DNA of 64,000 nucleotides from NCBI GenBank assembly GCA_041940525.1, contig JBGTSB010000002.1, forward strand, positions 76,688-140,687. The letters run 5' to 3'. This stretch comes from JAKAXS01 sp041940525. Its GTDB lineage: Bacteria > Pseudomonadota > Alphaproteobacteria > Rhizobiales > Hyphomicrobiaceae. Shown here in pieces: positions 43,448 through 52,486 of this stretch. The notes below the pieces were generated by a model. The model was not told where the DNA came from. It worked only from the letters and a program-made list of their open reading frames with translations, and ran no database searches. The position numbers and the translations under genes are program-made. Positions within the stretch are counted from its first letter, which is position 1. Each line of letters starts with the position of its first letter.

Positions 43448-45199
43448 ATGCTATTTAAATCCCAGTGCGCCGCGCGCGCACTATGGTCTATGCCGTTTCG
43501 TGGCTTTGCCGCGCTCGTCATAGCACTCTCATATGTTGCTGCCGCACAGGCTGGGCCCGGTCACGACCACGGGCCAAGTTCGGCCGCGCCAGCCGGGCCA
43601 TCCAGTCCGCGCATCGTCGCGCAATCTGAAGCATACGAACTGGTCGGAATCCTGAAGGGCGGCGACCTCACGATCTACCTTGATCGCCGTAAGGATACGT
43701 CGCCGGTCACCGATGCGCAGCTTGAACTCATCATTGATGGAGCAACGCAACAAGCGCAGCCAGCCGATGGCGGCACCTATCAAGTCTCTTCGCCAGAATT
43801 GCTAAAAGATGGCACACACGAAGTCATCGTTACGATCAACCATGACGGAGCGTCTGATCTTCTTGTCGGGTCATTGGAGGTCGGCGCCGAGGAACACAGC
43901 CATAGTCACAGTGACGGGCACGATTCACATTCGGACTCTGCCACCAGCAACGACCGCACAGTGTTGGAACGGGCGCTTGATGCTGTAGGGGTGTCCACCG
44001 GGACATGGACAAGTCAAGCCTTGCTAACGGCCGCGGGTCTGGGCTTGGGGCTTCTTATCGGTCTCACCGCCCGGGGCAGGAAAGGGCTTGTCTTCGGCCT
44101 TATCGGATTGGTTGGTCTGTTGGTCGTTTCCGGCGTTGGCGTGGCTTGGGCTGGACCTGGACACGATCACGGCGGAACCAGCACCGGGGCGAACGGCGAT
44201 GCGCCGCGGCGGCTGCCTGACGGCAAACTCTTCCTGCCAAAGCCAACGCAGCGGCTTCTTAACATTCGCACCCGCATTCTGCAGCCACGCGAAACGCGCG
44301 CCACGGTGCGATTGATCGGCGAAGTCATCCCCGATCCTAATCGCGCTGGCTTAGTGCAGAGTACGATTGGCGGCCGGATCAGGCCAGCCGACAGCGGACT
44401 GCCAACGCTCGGCCAAAAGGTCAAAGCCGGGGAAACGCTCGCCTTTGTCGAACCCGCATTTGCACCGATTGACGCCAGCGACGTGCGCCAGACGGCAGGT
44501 GATCTCAGGCAAAAGATCGCCGTGCTCGAAGCGCGGGTCGCCCGCCAACAAAAGCTGGTCGACCGTGATGTTGCAAGCCGGGCCAATCTTGAAGACCTGA
44601 TGATCGAACTGGAAGGTCTCAAAGTGCGGCGCACGGAACTGAAGGCGGCGCGGACTGAACCGGAAGCTTTGAAGGCGCCGGTCGACGGCGTGATAGCGGA
44701 AGTGCGCGTCTCCGCCGGTCAAGTTGTTCAGAGCGGGCGGACGCTCTTCCATATCATCGACCCAAGCAACCTTTGGGTCGAAGCCATATCCTACGATCCT
44801 GCCCTGGCGTTTGATGGATCTAAGGTGGAAGCGCGGGACGGTACCGGCAACACTTATCCGTTGAGCTATGTCGGCCGCAGCCGGGCGCTTCAACAGCAGG
44901 CTGTCCGGATACAGCTAAAGATTGATGCCCCTTCTGGCGCCCTGCACGTGGGCACACCGATGAAGGTCTTCTTGGAAGTTGGAGACAATTTCGAGGGGCT
45001 GATCGTTCCGCGCAAAGCCATTGCCCAAGCGCCAAACGGCCAGATGGTCGCTTTCAAGCGGCTCGCGCCGGAACAGTACGAACCGGTGGCGGTGCGTTTC
45101 GAGGAAGTCGATGTCGATCGTGTGCATGTGACTGGCGGGCTTAAACCCGGAGATCAAATCATCACCACGGGCGCACCGCTCGTGAACCAGATCCGATAA
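43448..45199 (+). CDS. RND efflux periplasmic adaptor with extra membrane domain
   Basis: A 583-residue membrane-fusion protein of the CusB/CzcB type. Residues from about 260 contain the barrel-sandwich and helical hairpin (GQKVKAGETLAFVEPAF, then APVDGVIAEVRVSAGQVV), the beta-barrel (VGTPMKVFLEV) and the membrane-proximal end PGDQIITTGAPLV. The N-terminal half is unusual: a signal segment, a beta-rich domain of about 110 residues, a histidine-rich linker, then two hydrophobic helices (about 187-240) and a second AGPGHDHG motif before the adaptor proper. It is 13 bases upstream of the RND pump gene. Confidence 0.88.
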   Translation: MLFKSQCAARALWSMPFRGFAALVIALSYVAAAQAGPGHDHGPSSAAPAGPSSPRIVAQSEAYELVGILKGGDLTIYLDRRKDTSPVTDAQLELIIDGATQQAQPADGGTYQVSSPELLKDGTHEVIVTINHDGASDLLVGSLEVGAEEHSHSHSDGHDSHSDSATSNDRTVLERALDAVGVSTGTWTSQALLTAAGLGLGLLIGLTARGRKGLVFGLIGLVGLLVVSGVGVAWAGPGHDHGGTSTGANGDAPRRLPDGKLFLPKPTQRLLNIRTRILQPRETRATVRLIGEVIPDPNRAGLVQSTIGGRIRPADSGLPTLGQKVKAGETLAFVEPAFAPIDASDVRQTAGDLRQKIAVLEARVARQQKLVDRDVASRANLEDLMIELEGLKVRRTELKAARTEPEALKAPVDGVIAEVRVSAGQVVQSGRTLFHIIDPSNLWVEAISYDPALAFDGSKVEARDGTGNTYPLSYVGRSRALQQQAVRIQLKIDAPSGALHVGTPMKVFLEVGDNFEGLIVPRKAIAQAPNGQMVAFKRLAPEQYEPVAVRFEEVDVDRVHVTGGLKPGDQIITTGAPLVNQIR

Positions 45200-45212
45200 C
45201 GGGAGGGGCAGG

Positions 45213-48200
45213 ATGTTTCGCGCACTCGTTTCGATCAGTCTTTCGCAGCGCATGTTCGTTATCGCAGCCTCGTTGCTGCTCGCGATCTACGGCGCCTACG
45301 TTCTGCCAAAGCTGCCGGTTGATGTCTTCCCGGACCTCAACCGGCCAACCGTCACTCTGCTAACCGAAGTCGAGGGTTATGCGCCACAGGAAGTGGAGCA
45401 GCTGATCACGTATCCGCTGGAAACCGCGCTCAACGGAATGCCGGGTGTTATCCGGTTGCGGTCCGTATCGAGCGTCGGCCTGTCCATCGTCTATGTTGAG
45501 TTCGACTGGGGGACGGACATTTACCGCAACCGGCAACTCGTCACTGAGCGCTTGGCCGTCGTAGAGGAACGTCTGCCACAAAGCGTCCAGCCTCAGATGG
45601 GGCCGGTCTCGTCGATCATGGGCGAGATCATGCTCATAGCCGTTACCGGCAAGGACGTCTCTGCGATGGAACTGCGTGAGACCGCGGATTTTGTCATTCG
45701 TCCGCAGATCTTGACTGTTCCGGGCGTGGCGCAGGTCATCCCAATCGGTGGCGAGGTGCGCCAGTATAGAGTCAGTCCCGATCTGATCGCGATGCAGAGG
45801 CTAAAGATCACGCCCAAGATGATCGAAAACGCAGTCTCCGACTTTGGAACCAATGCGGGTGGCGGTTTCATCGACCAGCACGCGCAGGAATACTTGATCA
45901 GGAACATCGGCCGGACAACGCGGCTGGAGGATTTGCGAAACCTGGTCGTCCTTGTGCGCGAGGGACAGCCGATCTTGCTTCGACAAGTCGCGCAAGTTGA
46001 CTATGCCGCGCGCACCAAGCGTGGTGATGCCGGTTTTATGGGTGAGCCAGCGGTCATTATCGGCGTCCAGAAGCAACCGCAGGCCGACACGGTTTCGGTC
46101 ACCAAAGACATTGAAGAGCAGCTGGCGAGCATCCAACGCACGATGCCTAAAGGCGTTGTCGCCGACCGCGTTCAGTTCCGTCAGGCGACCTTCATCGAAA
46201 CGTCGATCGCCAATGTGAAGCAGGTGCTGATTGAAGCGGCCATCGTCGTTTCGTTCGTTCTGATCCTGTTTCTTATGAACTGGCGGGCAACGTTGATCTC
46301 TCTTACCGCGATCCCGATGTCCATTTTTATGACGGTTCTTGTTTTCTATGCCTTTGGCCTGTCGATCAACACCATGACCCTCGGTGGCATCGCGATCGCG
46401 ATTGGCGAGCTGGTCGATGACGCCGTTGTTGGCGTCGAAAATGTTCTCCGGCGTCTGCGCCTCAATGCAGATTCAGAAAACCCGCGAGGACGGCTCGCGG
46501 TGGTCCTCGACGCATCACACGAGGTGCGCTCCAGCATCGTCTACGCGACTGCAATTGTGGTGCTCGTCTTCGTGCCGCTGTTCGCGATGACCGGCCTGGA
46601 GGGGCAACTCTTCAGGCCGCTCGGCCTCGCCTACATCGTCGCGATCCTAGCCAGTCTCGTGACATCCGTGACGTTGACGCCCGTGCTTTGTTATTACCTT
46701 CTGAAGACCGCGCCGGAGGCCGAACGCGGCGACACTGGTGTCGTTCGCATTTTGAAGGCAGGCTACCGGCGCCTACTCGGCTGGACGTTCGGGCACGGGC
46801 GATTCGCCGGAGCCGCTATTGCTGCCGGCGTGATTGCAGCGGGCATCCTTGCAACGCAATTGCCGCGCGCATTCCTGCCGGCCTTCAACGAAGGGACCAT
46901 GCTTGTTTCGTTGATCTACAATCCCGGCATCTCTTTGGCAGAATCCAACCGGTTAGGAAAAATCGCGGAAGAGCTGGTTCTAAAGGTGGGTGAAGTCCAC
47001 AGCGTTGGCCGCCGTACCGGACGGGCTGAACTTGATGAGCATGCCGAAGGTATTCACGTCTCAGAAATCGATATCGATCTGAAGCGATCGGAACGCAGCC
47101 GTGAAGCGATCTACGCCGAAATCCGCGAAAAGCTGGCCGTGTTGCCGGCTACGATCGGCATCGGGCAGCCTATATCTCATCGCTTGGATCACATGCTCTC
47201 CGGTGTCCGCGCTCAGATCGCGCTGAAGATCTTCGGTGAAGATCTCGACCGGCTGCGCACCATTGCCTCGGGCATGCGTTCCAAGCTCGCGGCGGTGCCC
47301 GGACTCGTCGATCTGCAAATCGAAAAACAAGTGCTGATCCCGCAGCTGCAGGTCATTCCGGACTACGACCGGGCAACGCTCTACGGCGTGACGCCTCCCG
47401 CGTTGACGGCAACGCTGGCTGATCTCACCAACGGGCGCACCGTTTCACAGATCATTGAAGGTAACCGCAGGTTTGATGTCGTGATCAGGCTGAACGATGA
47501 GGATCGCTCGACGTCCGGCCTCGGTGACGGATTGGTTTCGACACCCGGTGGCTATGTTCCCCTCAAACGTATTGCAACAGTGAAGGAAGCCGAAGGTCCC
47601 AATCAAATCCTGCGGGAAAACCAGCAGCGGCGGATCATTGTCTCGGCGAATGGCGATGGCGAACGCGACATGGCGGCCATTGTCGCTGACATTCGCCGCA
47701 TTCTCGACGAGAGCGAGATGCCTTCGGGTTACACCGCGAGACTTGAGGGCCAGTTTCAAGCCCAAGAAGAGGCGACACGAACAATCGGCCTGCTATCGTT
47801 GATTTCTCTGGCACTCATTTTCCTGGTTCTCTACAGCCGCTATGGCTCTACTGTTTTGGCGGCCATCGTTCTGACCAACATTCCGCTTGGTCTCATCGGC
47901 AGCGTTGCGGCGTTGTGGATAGCAGGACTGCCGTTCTCCGTTGCAAGTCTTATCGGCTTTATCACGCTGGCTGGGATATCCGCGCGCAACGGCATTCTGA
48001 AAGTCAGCCACTACATCAACTTGGCGCTCTACGAAGGTGAAACGTTCGGCAAGGACCTGATCGTGCGCGGCAGTCTGGAGCGTATGCCGCCCGTTCTGAT
48101 GACCGCCGTGTCTGCCGGTCTTGCACTCGTGCCGCTGATGATCGCGGCGGACGAGCCGGGGCGTGAGATTTTGCATCCCCTGGCCGTAACGATCTTTGGC

Positions 48201-48341
48201 GGTCTCGTCTCGGCGACTCTAATCGACGCTGTTCTGACACCGCTCCTCGTCTGGAAGTTTGGGCACAAACCGATAGAGCGGATCGTCGAAGACCAGGATC
48301 GCGCGCCGCTCGAAGTGGCTACGACCAGCGAAGCTTACTGA
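45213..48341 (+). CDS. heavy-metal RND efflux pump, CzcA/CusA family
   Basis: A 1042-residue inner-membrane proton-driven pump that expels metal ions with the upstream adaptor and an outer-membrane channel (not in the window). It has twelve predicted helices, the two large periplasmic loops and the VDVFPDLNRPTVTLLTE start typical of the HME-RND family. The fourth-helix motif reads AIGELVDDAVVGVEN, which differs from the classic CzcA (zinc, cobalt, cadmium) and CusA (copper, silver) signatures, so the metal is uncertain. A GGAGGGG ribosome site precedes it. Confidence 0.93.
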   Translation: MFRALVSISLSQRMFVIAASLLLAIYGAYVLPKLPVDVFPDLNRPTVTLLTEVEGYAPQEVEQLITYPLETALNGMPGVIRLRSVSSVGLSIVYVEFDWGTDIYRNRQLVTERLAVVEERLPQSVQPQMGPVSSIMGEIMLIAVTGKDVSAMELRETADFVIRPQILTVPGVAQVIPIGGEVRQYRVSPDLIAMQRLKITPKMIENAVSDFGTNAGGGFIDQHAQEYLIRNIGRTTRLEDLRNLVVLVREGQPILLRQVAQVDYAARTKRGDAGFMGEPAVIIGVQKQPQADTVSVTKDIEEQLASIQRTMPKGVVADRVQFRQATFIETSIANVKQVLIEAAIVVSFVLILFLMNWRATLISLTAIPMSIFMTVLVFYAFGLSINTMTLGGIAIAIGELVDDAVVGVENVLRRLRLNADSENPRGRLAVVLDASHEVRSSIVYATAIVVLVFVPLFAMTGLEGQLFRPLGLAYIVAILASLVTSVTLTPVLCYYLLKTAPEAERGDTGVVRILKAGYRRLLGWTFGHGRFAGAAIAAGVIAAGILATQLPRAFLPAFNEGTMLVSLIYNPGISLAESNRLGKIAEELVLKVGEVHSVGRRTGRAELDEHAEGIHVSEIDIDLKRSERSREAIYAEIREKLAVLPATIGIGQPISHRLDHMLSGVRAQIALKIFGEDLDRLRTIASGMRSKLAAVPGLVDLQIEKQVLIPQLQVIPDYDRATLYGVTPPALTATLADLTNGRTVSQIIEGNRRFDVVIRLNDEDRSTSGLGDGLVSTPGGYVPLKRIATVKEAEGPNQILRENQQRRIIVSANGDGERDMAAIVADIRRILDESEMPSGYTARLEGQFQAQEEATRTIGLLSLISLALIFLVLYSRYGSTVLAAIVLTNIPLGLIGSVAALWIAGLPFSVASLIGFITLAGISARNGILKVSHYINLALYEGETFGKDLIVRGSLERMPPVLMTAVSAGLALVPLMIAADEPGREILHPLAVTIFGGLVSATLIDAVLTPLLVWKFGHKPIERIVEDQDRAPLEVATTSEAY

Positions 48342-48367
48342 CTGCTCAAGCAATGAAAGGAACAACC

Positions 48368-48763
48368 ATGAAAATTTCCCGGACGCTTCTTACGCTTTTG
48401 GCCGTTCTCGGCGTGGCCGTCCTGACGCAAGGACATTCGGATGACCACCACCATCACGAGAACGGCGCCAAGCATGGCGGCCAGTATGTGGAGTTTGAAG
48501 GGCACCACGGCATTGAAATGGTGGCTGGCGAAACGTCAGTGGTTTTTCACCTGACTGAAGGCACCAAGCCGATGGATATCTCCGGCGGATCCTTCAAAGC
48601 GGTCATCCAGACGCCCGAAGGTACCAAGCTTCTTGCGCTGAAGGTTTCCGGCGCGACTGCGAGTGGCGATTTGGAAGCCCCTCTGCCCAAGGGTGCAAAA
48701 GTCGCCTTCTCCGGCAAGGACGCCAGCGGTCACGCTATTCAGGCGAGGTTCGTGACGGAGTGA
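48368..48763 (+). CDS. His-rich periplasmic protein of the efflux operon
   Basis: About 131 residues with a signal peptide (3-20) followed immediately by HSDDHHHHENGAKHGG, then a beta-sandwich-like domain (FHLTEGTKPMDISGGSF, LKVSGATASGDLEAP). It is the last gene of the metal module and probably binds metal in the periplasm for the pump. Start at 48368 because AAAGGA lies at normal spacing; an earlier ATG at 48353 has none. Not a named family that I recognise. Confidence 0.72.
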   Translation: MKISRTLLTLLAVLGVAVLTQGHSDDHHHHENGAKHGGQYVEFEGHHGIEMVAGETSVVFHLTEGTKPMDISGGSFKAVIQTPEGTKLLALKVSGATASGDLEAPLPKGAKVAFSGKDASGHAIQARFVTE

Positions 48764-48870
48764 TGGGAAAGCGGCTGTCGGGCATTCTATAACAGCGACT
48801 GCTCGAGTAGCGCCGTATTCAGCATAGCGGCCTATCGGCAGCAACGAACAGCAACTGCTTGCCGAGCAAT

Positions 48871-48893
48871 GCCACCCTACTTTGGTCGAACGG
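48871..48893. repeat. 23-bp direct repeat, right copy
   Basis: Identical to 42728-42750. It closes the metal-efflux module, lying 108 bases after its last gene and 76 bases before the convergent HExxH gene. Confidence 0.9.
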
Positions 48894-48968
48894 TAGCAAC
48901 TGAGCAGCTCCGACTAACACGCCGAACAAGGTGCAATAGCTCATTGGAAATATCTCGGATGCGATGCC

Positions 48969-49823
48969 TTAGGGCAAAAGCATCTGGCACTTGCTATCGC
49001 TCCAGCCCAAAGAATCTTCCACGTAACTCATATCCAAACCGTCGCTAAAACGCGCCAAGTCGTTCACTACACTCCAGCCATAGGGCGTGAAGAACTGCTG
49101 CTTGGTCAACAACCCGTCTGAACATTGCTTCAAGCTCGTCGAAAACTTCTCGATCAGCTCGGTGCTGTTGTCCCGGCTTTGCATAAACATGAGCGGCACG
49201 GCGACCAGTCCCGAATGCAGCGCCTTATCAAGTGGCCTGCGTTGTCCAGCCCTCACAGCCGACAATACCCGGCACGCCTCCGCCTCGAGTTGACTTGCTG
49301 GCTTGGTGTAGTGGCCAAAAATCATATCTGATAGAAACGTGGTTAGGTGAGTAGCCTCATGAGTGATGGATTCAGCCAAATCAACTTCTGTCCAGGTTTG
49401 ATCGACGCTGACACAAATAACGCCAGGCAGATGCGATCCGCTTCCACCACCAATACGATCCGATTTTACAAAAACAATATCCGTGGTGATTAGCTCAACC
49501 AGCTCGAGCAACGCCGGTGATATCTCCCCGATATGTGCAAGAGATCTCTCTGTTAGGTCTCGAAGAGCTTGCTTCTCGTCGTCCGAAAACGACGCCTCGT
49601 CAGAAGACGGCAAAAAAACACCATGTGAAAATGCCAATTTTGCAATTTCAGAGTCTGAGAATGAAATTCGGCAACTCTCGGAGCCTGCCTCCACTCCCCG
49701 CAGTTTCGAGACAGCATCTCTATAAGAAGCTTCGATTGAACGACTTCCACCTGCATCAGGTAGAACACCGTCAGCTAGGCGCTTCATATTCTCTTTGCAG
49801 TGCGCGACGCTGATTACCCTCAT
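48969..49823 (-). CDS. HExxH peptide hydroxylase-like protein (aKG-HExxH type)
   Basis: A 284-residue soluble protein with HEATH at about residues 154-158 (in SITHEATHLTTFLSD) and a later RRPLDKALHSGLVAVPLMFM. That second motif matches the RPL-x(3)-LHG-x(2)-VF pattern of the HExxH proteins now named alpha-ketoglutarate-type peptide beta-hydroxylases, which modify ribosomal peptides. A plain metallopeptidase is the alternative. A GAGGG site precedes the ATG. It lies 85 bases downstream of a 66-residue peptide gene on the same strand, a possible substrate. Cysteine-rich tail: CQMLLP. Confidence 0.68.
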   Translation of the reverse strand: MRVISVAHCKENMKRLADGVLPDAGGSRSIEASYRDAVSKLRGVEAGSESCRISFSDSEIAKLAFSHGVFLPSSDEASFSDDEKQALRDLTERSLAHIGEISPALLELVELITTDIVFVKSDRIGGGSGSHLPGVICVSVDQTWTEVDLAESITHEATHLTTFLSDMIFGHYTKPASQLEAEACRVLSAVRAGQRRPLDKALHSGLVAVPLMFMQSRDNSTELIEKFSTSLKQCSDGLLTKQQFFTPYGWSVVNDLARFSDGLDMSYVEDSLGWSDSKCQMLLP

Positions 49824-49907
49824 TGGGCTTACCCTCTGCTACTAGCTCGCAACAACATTCAGCTAGACCACCGAGCCGGCGGTCTAGCTGTTTAGCAGTT
49901 AGGATAT

Positions 49908-50108
49908 TTAGGCAGCAGCTTCTGAAGAGCCGCTATCAGACTCCCGAGCTACACGCGCTTCGATTTCAGCAAGAGCGTGTGCACGATCGTTCCCGGTAAG
50001 CTTCATGGCTTCCAGCTTGGCCGCTTCCAGTGCCGGAGCGGTCCAGCCACCCATCATCGAGCGATTTTCGTCAGAGAAAAACTTCGCAACATTGCTTTGA
50101 ACGTCCAT
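49908..50108 (-). CDS. 66-residue peptide, possible precursor for the HExxH enzyme
   Basis: A 66-residue protein behind a strong AGAGGAGG ribosome site, so translation is likely. It is rich in alanine, glutamate and serine, with FFSDENRSMMGGWTAPALEA in the first half and an acidic SDSGSSEAAA end. It has no signal peptide or membrane helix and no family match that I know. It lies between the fused eutBC gene and the HExxH gene on the same strand. A RiPP precursor is the leading idea; a small regulator or antitoxin-like protein is possible. Confidence 0.6.
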   Translation of the reverse strand: MDVQSNVAKFFSDENRSMMGGWTAPALEAAKLEAMKLTGNDRAHALAEIEARVARESDSGSSEAAA

Positions 50109-50261
50109 GGCATCCTCCTCTTAACAGCAACAGCCATGCACAATTACTTAGCGCAGAGCGCAGTTATTTTCAATCATAGATTGCAGCGTTATTCTTTCCT
50201 TGCCCGTTTATACGCAAACGGACATCAGTCTCGGCCTGCAAGTATCAACGGAAGCTGATCC

Positions 50262-52451
50262 TTATGTTCTTCTGAGCAATGCTTGTTCCAGGCGATTGCC
50301 TGCCGCTCGGTAGCTCAGTATCTGTTTCGCGCGTTCTGCGATGAGGCTACCCGCTTCAACAGGGGGCATGCCCTTCTGATAGATGTTCGAAATCACCGTG
50401 TATTCGTAGCGAATATCGTTGTTACCGCTATAGGAACGCGCGGCCTGCTTGCACTCTTCGTCTTCCAATCGATAGGCCAAGTATGCCGACAAGCTGCGTG
50501 ATGCCATTGCATCCCCGCCGGGCCGTTCACCAATGAGGCTGATGATGAGCTTGGGTTGCAACGCTTCGCCGATATCTTCGGCCAGCTTCACTCTGCCGTA
50601 AGGTGCCAAAATAGGTTTGCCAACCGTTATATTCTGCTGGCTCAAACCGTCCATCAAGACCGGCAGCAGCTCGGGAATATTGTGATGGACTGCTTCGGCA
50701 CTGAGACCGTCCGAAATGAGGACTTGGACATCAACGGCTTCCGGCTTCAACGTCTCCAGGTCCGTCGCGCTAACGCGAGACCCAATTTCCGGATCATTGA
50801 GATGCTCATCCTTTGACGTCGCTCGCGTTGCAATGCGCCGGTACTCGATCGCCGGGAGTTGATCAGATGCTATTTCGGCGAAGATGGCTTCTCGGGCGAC
50901 AGCCAGGTTGGCTTTGATGTCGCGGGAAACAGCGTTTGCCGGGCGAGGGCCCGCATTTTCCCAGCCATAAGCTGCCGGCAGGCCTTCACGCAGCCGCTGG
51001 AACTCAACGTCCGAAGCGCAGAAGATGCGCGGATTCCCCCAGTTGGGTCCGCGTTCGAGTACGCCGTCTGAGTCGCGCTGAAAAATGCCCTTCTCGATTG
51101 CCCATTCAGTGAACGCTGGAGCTGGCTCATGCCCGTGAATCTCACGCAGTGTCTGATCGTCATGGCCGCACGTGTCAAAGTAGGCAAGCATGCGGTCGAC
51201 ACTGAGGTACACGTCCATGAAGAAGTTGGCGCCGGCGGCCGCAAGCAATTCGGTGGCGATTTGCTGGCCTTCCATCTCGATCTGTGAATGCAGCGTATAG
51301 CAAGGCGCCATACCCATCGGCAGCCCCATCAACTTACCCATGAAGTGATCCTGAAGATTGGACAGTATCATCTCGTAATTTGATAGGTGCGTTTCCGGTC
51401 CAATAAATCCCGTGACGTTGTTGACCATGAAGGGATCGTAGCGGCGAGCCAGTCCGTAGCACAAGGCTTCGGTCGTCGTCATGTCAATGCCATTGTGCTT
51501 GCCGTAAGTCAGCTCGCTGCCCTGCCCCGTTTCAAAGTACATGAATTGCTTTGCGGCAGGTGCAAGGGGCCCGCGTTCGCTCATCGTGCGATACGCCTTG
51601 TCCAGCAGCTCGATCGTACAATCGAACTCTTCGACCAGTGTTCTGTCGGTGCCGGCTATACTCTGAAACATAATTTCGACAGGCGCGCTGTTGTCCAGAC
51701 ATGCCAGCTGCGTCTTGATATGCGACAGAACGCAAATCTGTGTAGGTGCGCCAGTCTGAACGCGAAGCTTTGCTAGATGGTGAAGTATGGCGCTGATGTT
51801 ATCGACAGTATCAATTGCCGGATTGAGTCCGAGCAGCGCGTCTCCGGAACCAAGACTCAGCCCGGTGTAAATTAGAAGTGTCACCGCCGATAGATCGTCC
51901 GTTGGGTGGTTAGGCTGGAGACGTGAAGAGAGCGTACCAGGGCCACCGACTGTCGTACGAGCTGTTGCCGAGCGCTTAAGTTTCTTTGCGGCGAAGACAA
52001 GCTCGTGAACGTCCATGAGCTTTGCGAGCGCCGCAGCCATCACACCGGTAAGCGCCGACCCTATCCGCTTAGCTCCACCCGGTTTGCTCTTGAGGATGGA
52101 ATCCTTCACGTCTCCCAAAGTTCGATCGGCCAAATCATTGAACACATCGAGATCGATATCGTAATTGACCCTCATGATCTTATCGACCTGGCCGGAGTCG
52201 TCCGTAAGCGGCCGGTCGTATAGATGCCGCAAAGTTAGGTCCGACAGAATTTTCCGCGCGGCTTCACGCGCGACATTGTCTTTCGCCGCTAAAGACGAGA
52301 GCCGATCCCCAGATTTGTCGAAATCAGCTGCGCCGAGCAAGCCCTTCAACCCATTGAAGCTGTACGTATGCTCAAATAGCTTCGTCGAATACAGCTCATC
52401 CGGCTTCGGTTCAGGAACTTGAATCTCGGCAAGCTTCTTAAGATCGACCAT
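50262..52451 (-). CDS. ethanolamine ammonia-lyase, fused EutB-EutC
   Basis: A 729-residue adenosylcobalamin-dependent lyase turning ethanolamine into acetaldehyde and ammonia. Residues 1-460 are EutB-like (for example LSLGSGDALLGLNPAIDTVD and a TIM-barrel; glutamate in YFETGQGSEL), and residues about 560-729 are EutC-like (ISDGLSAEAVHHNIPELLPV, then SLIGERPGGDAMASRSLSAY and YQKGMPPVEAGSLI). In most bacteria these are two proteins of about 450 and 290 residues. It starts 35 bases after eutA behind GGAGAAG. No microcompartment genes are present, so this is the simple cytosolic pathway. Confidence 0.9.
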   Translation of the reverse strand: MVDLKKLAEIQVPEPKPDELYSTKLFEHTYSFNGLKGLLGAADFDKSGDRLSSLAAKDNVAREAARKILSDLTLRHLYDRPLTDDSGQVDKIMRVNYDIDLDVFNDLADRTLGDVKDSILKSKPGGAKRIGSALTGVMAAALAKLMDVHELVFAAKKLKRSATARTTVGGPGTLSSRLQPNHPTDDLSAVTLLIYTGLSLGSGDALLGLNPAIDTVDNISAILHHLAKLRVQTGAPTQICVLSHIKTQLACLDNSAPVEIMFQSIAGTDRTLVEEFDCTIELLDKAYRTMSERGPLAPAAKQFMYFETGQGSELTYGKHNGIDMTTTEALCYGLARRYDPFMVNNVTGFIGPETHLSNYEMILSNLQDHFMGKLMGLPMGMAPCYTLHSQIEMEGQQIATELLAAAGANFFMDVYLSVDRMLAYFDTCGHDDQTLREIHGHEPAPAFTEWAIEKGIFQRDSDGVLERGPNWGNPRIFCASDVEFQRLREGLPAAYGWENAGPRPANAVSRDIKANLAVAREAIFAEIASDQLPAIEYRRIATRATSKDEHLNDPEIGSRVSATDLETLKPEAVDVQVLISDGLSAEAVHHNIPELLPVLMDGLSQQNITVGKPILAPYGRVKLAEDIGEALQPKLIISLIGERPGGDAMASRSLSAYLAYRLEDEECKQAARSYSGNNDIRYEYTVISNIYQKGMPPVEAGSLIAERAKQILSYRAAGNRLEQALLRRT

Positions 52452-52486
52452 GTCGCTTCTCCAGAGAGTGTCTGGTTTTCTAGCTT

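Noticed and set aside
42728..48893. Calling the metal module an integrative element with att sites
   Set aside because: The repeats are real, but there is no integrase, transposase or tRNA target, so only a bounded module is claimed.
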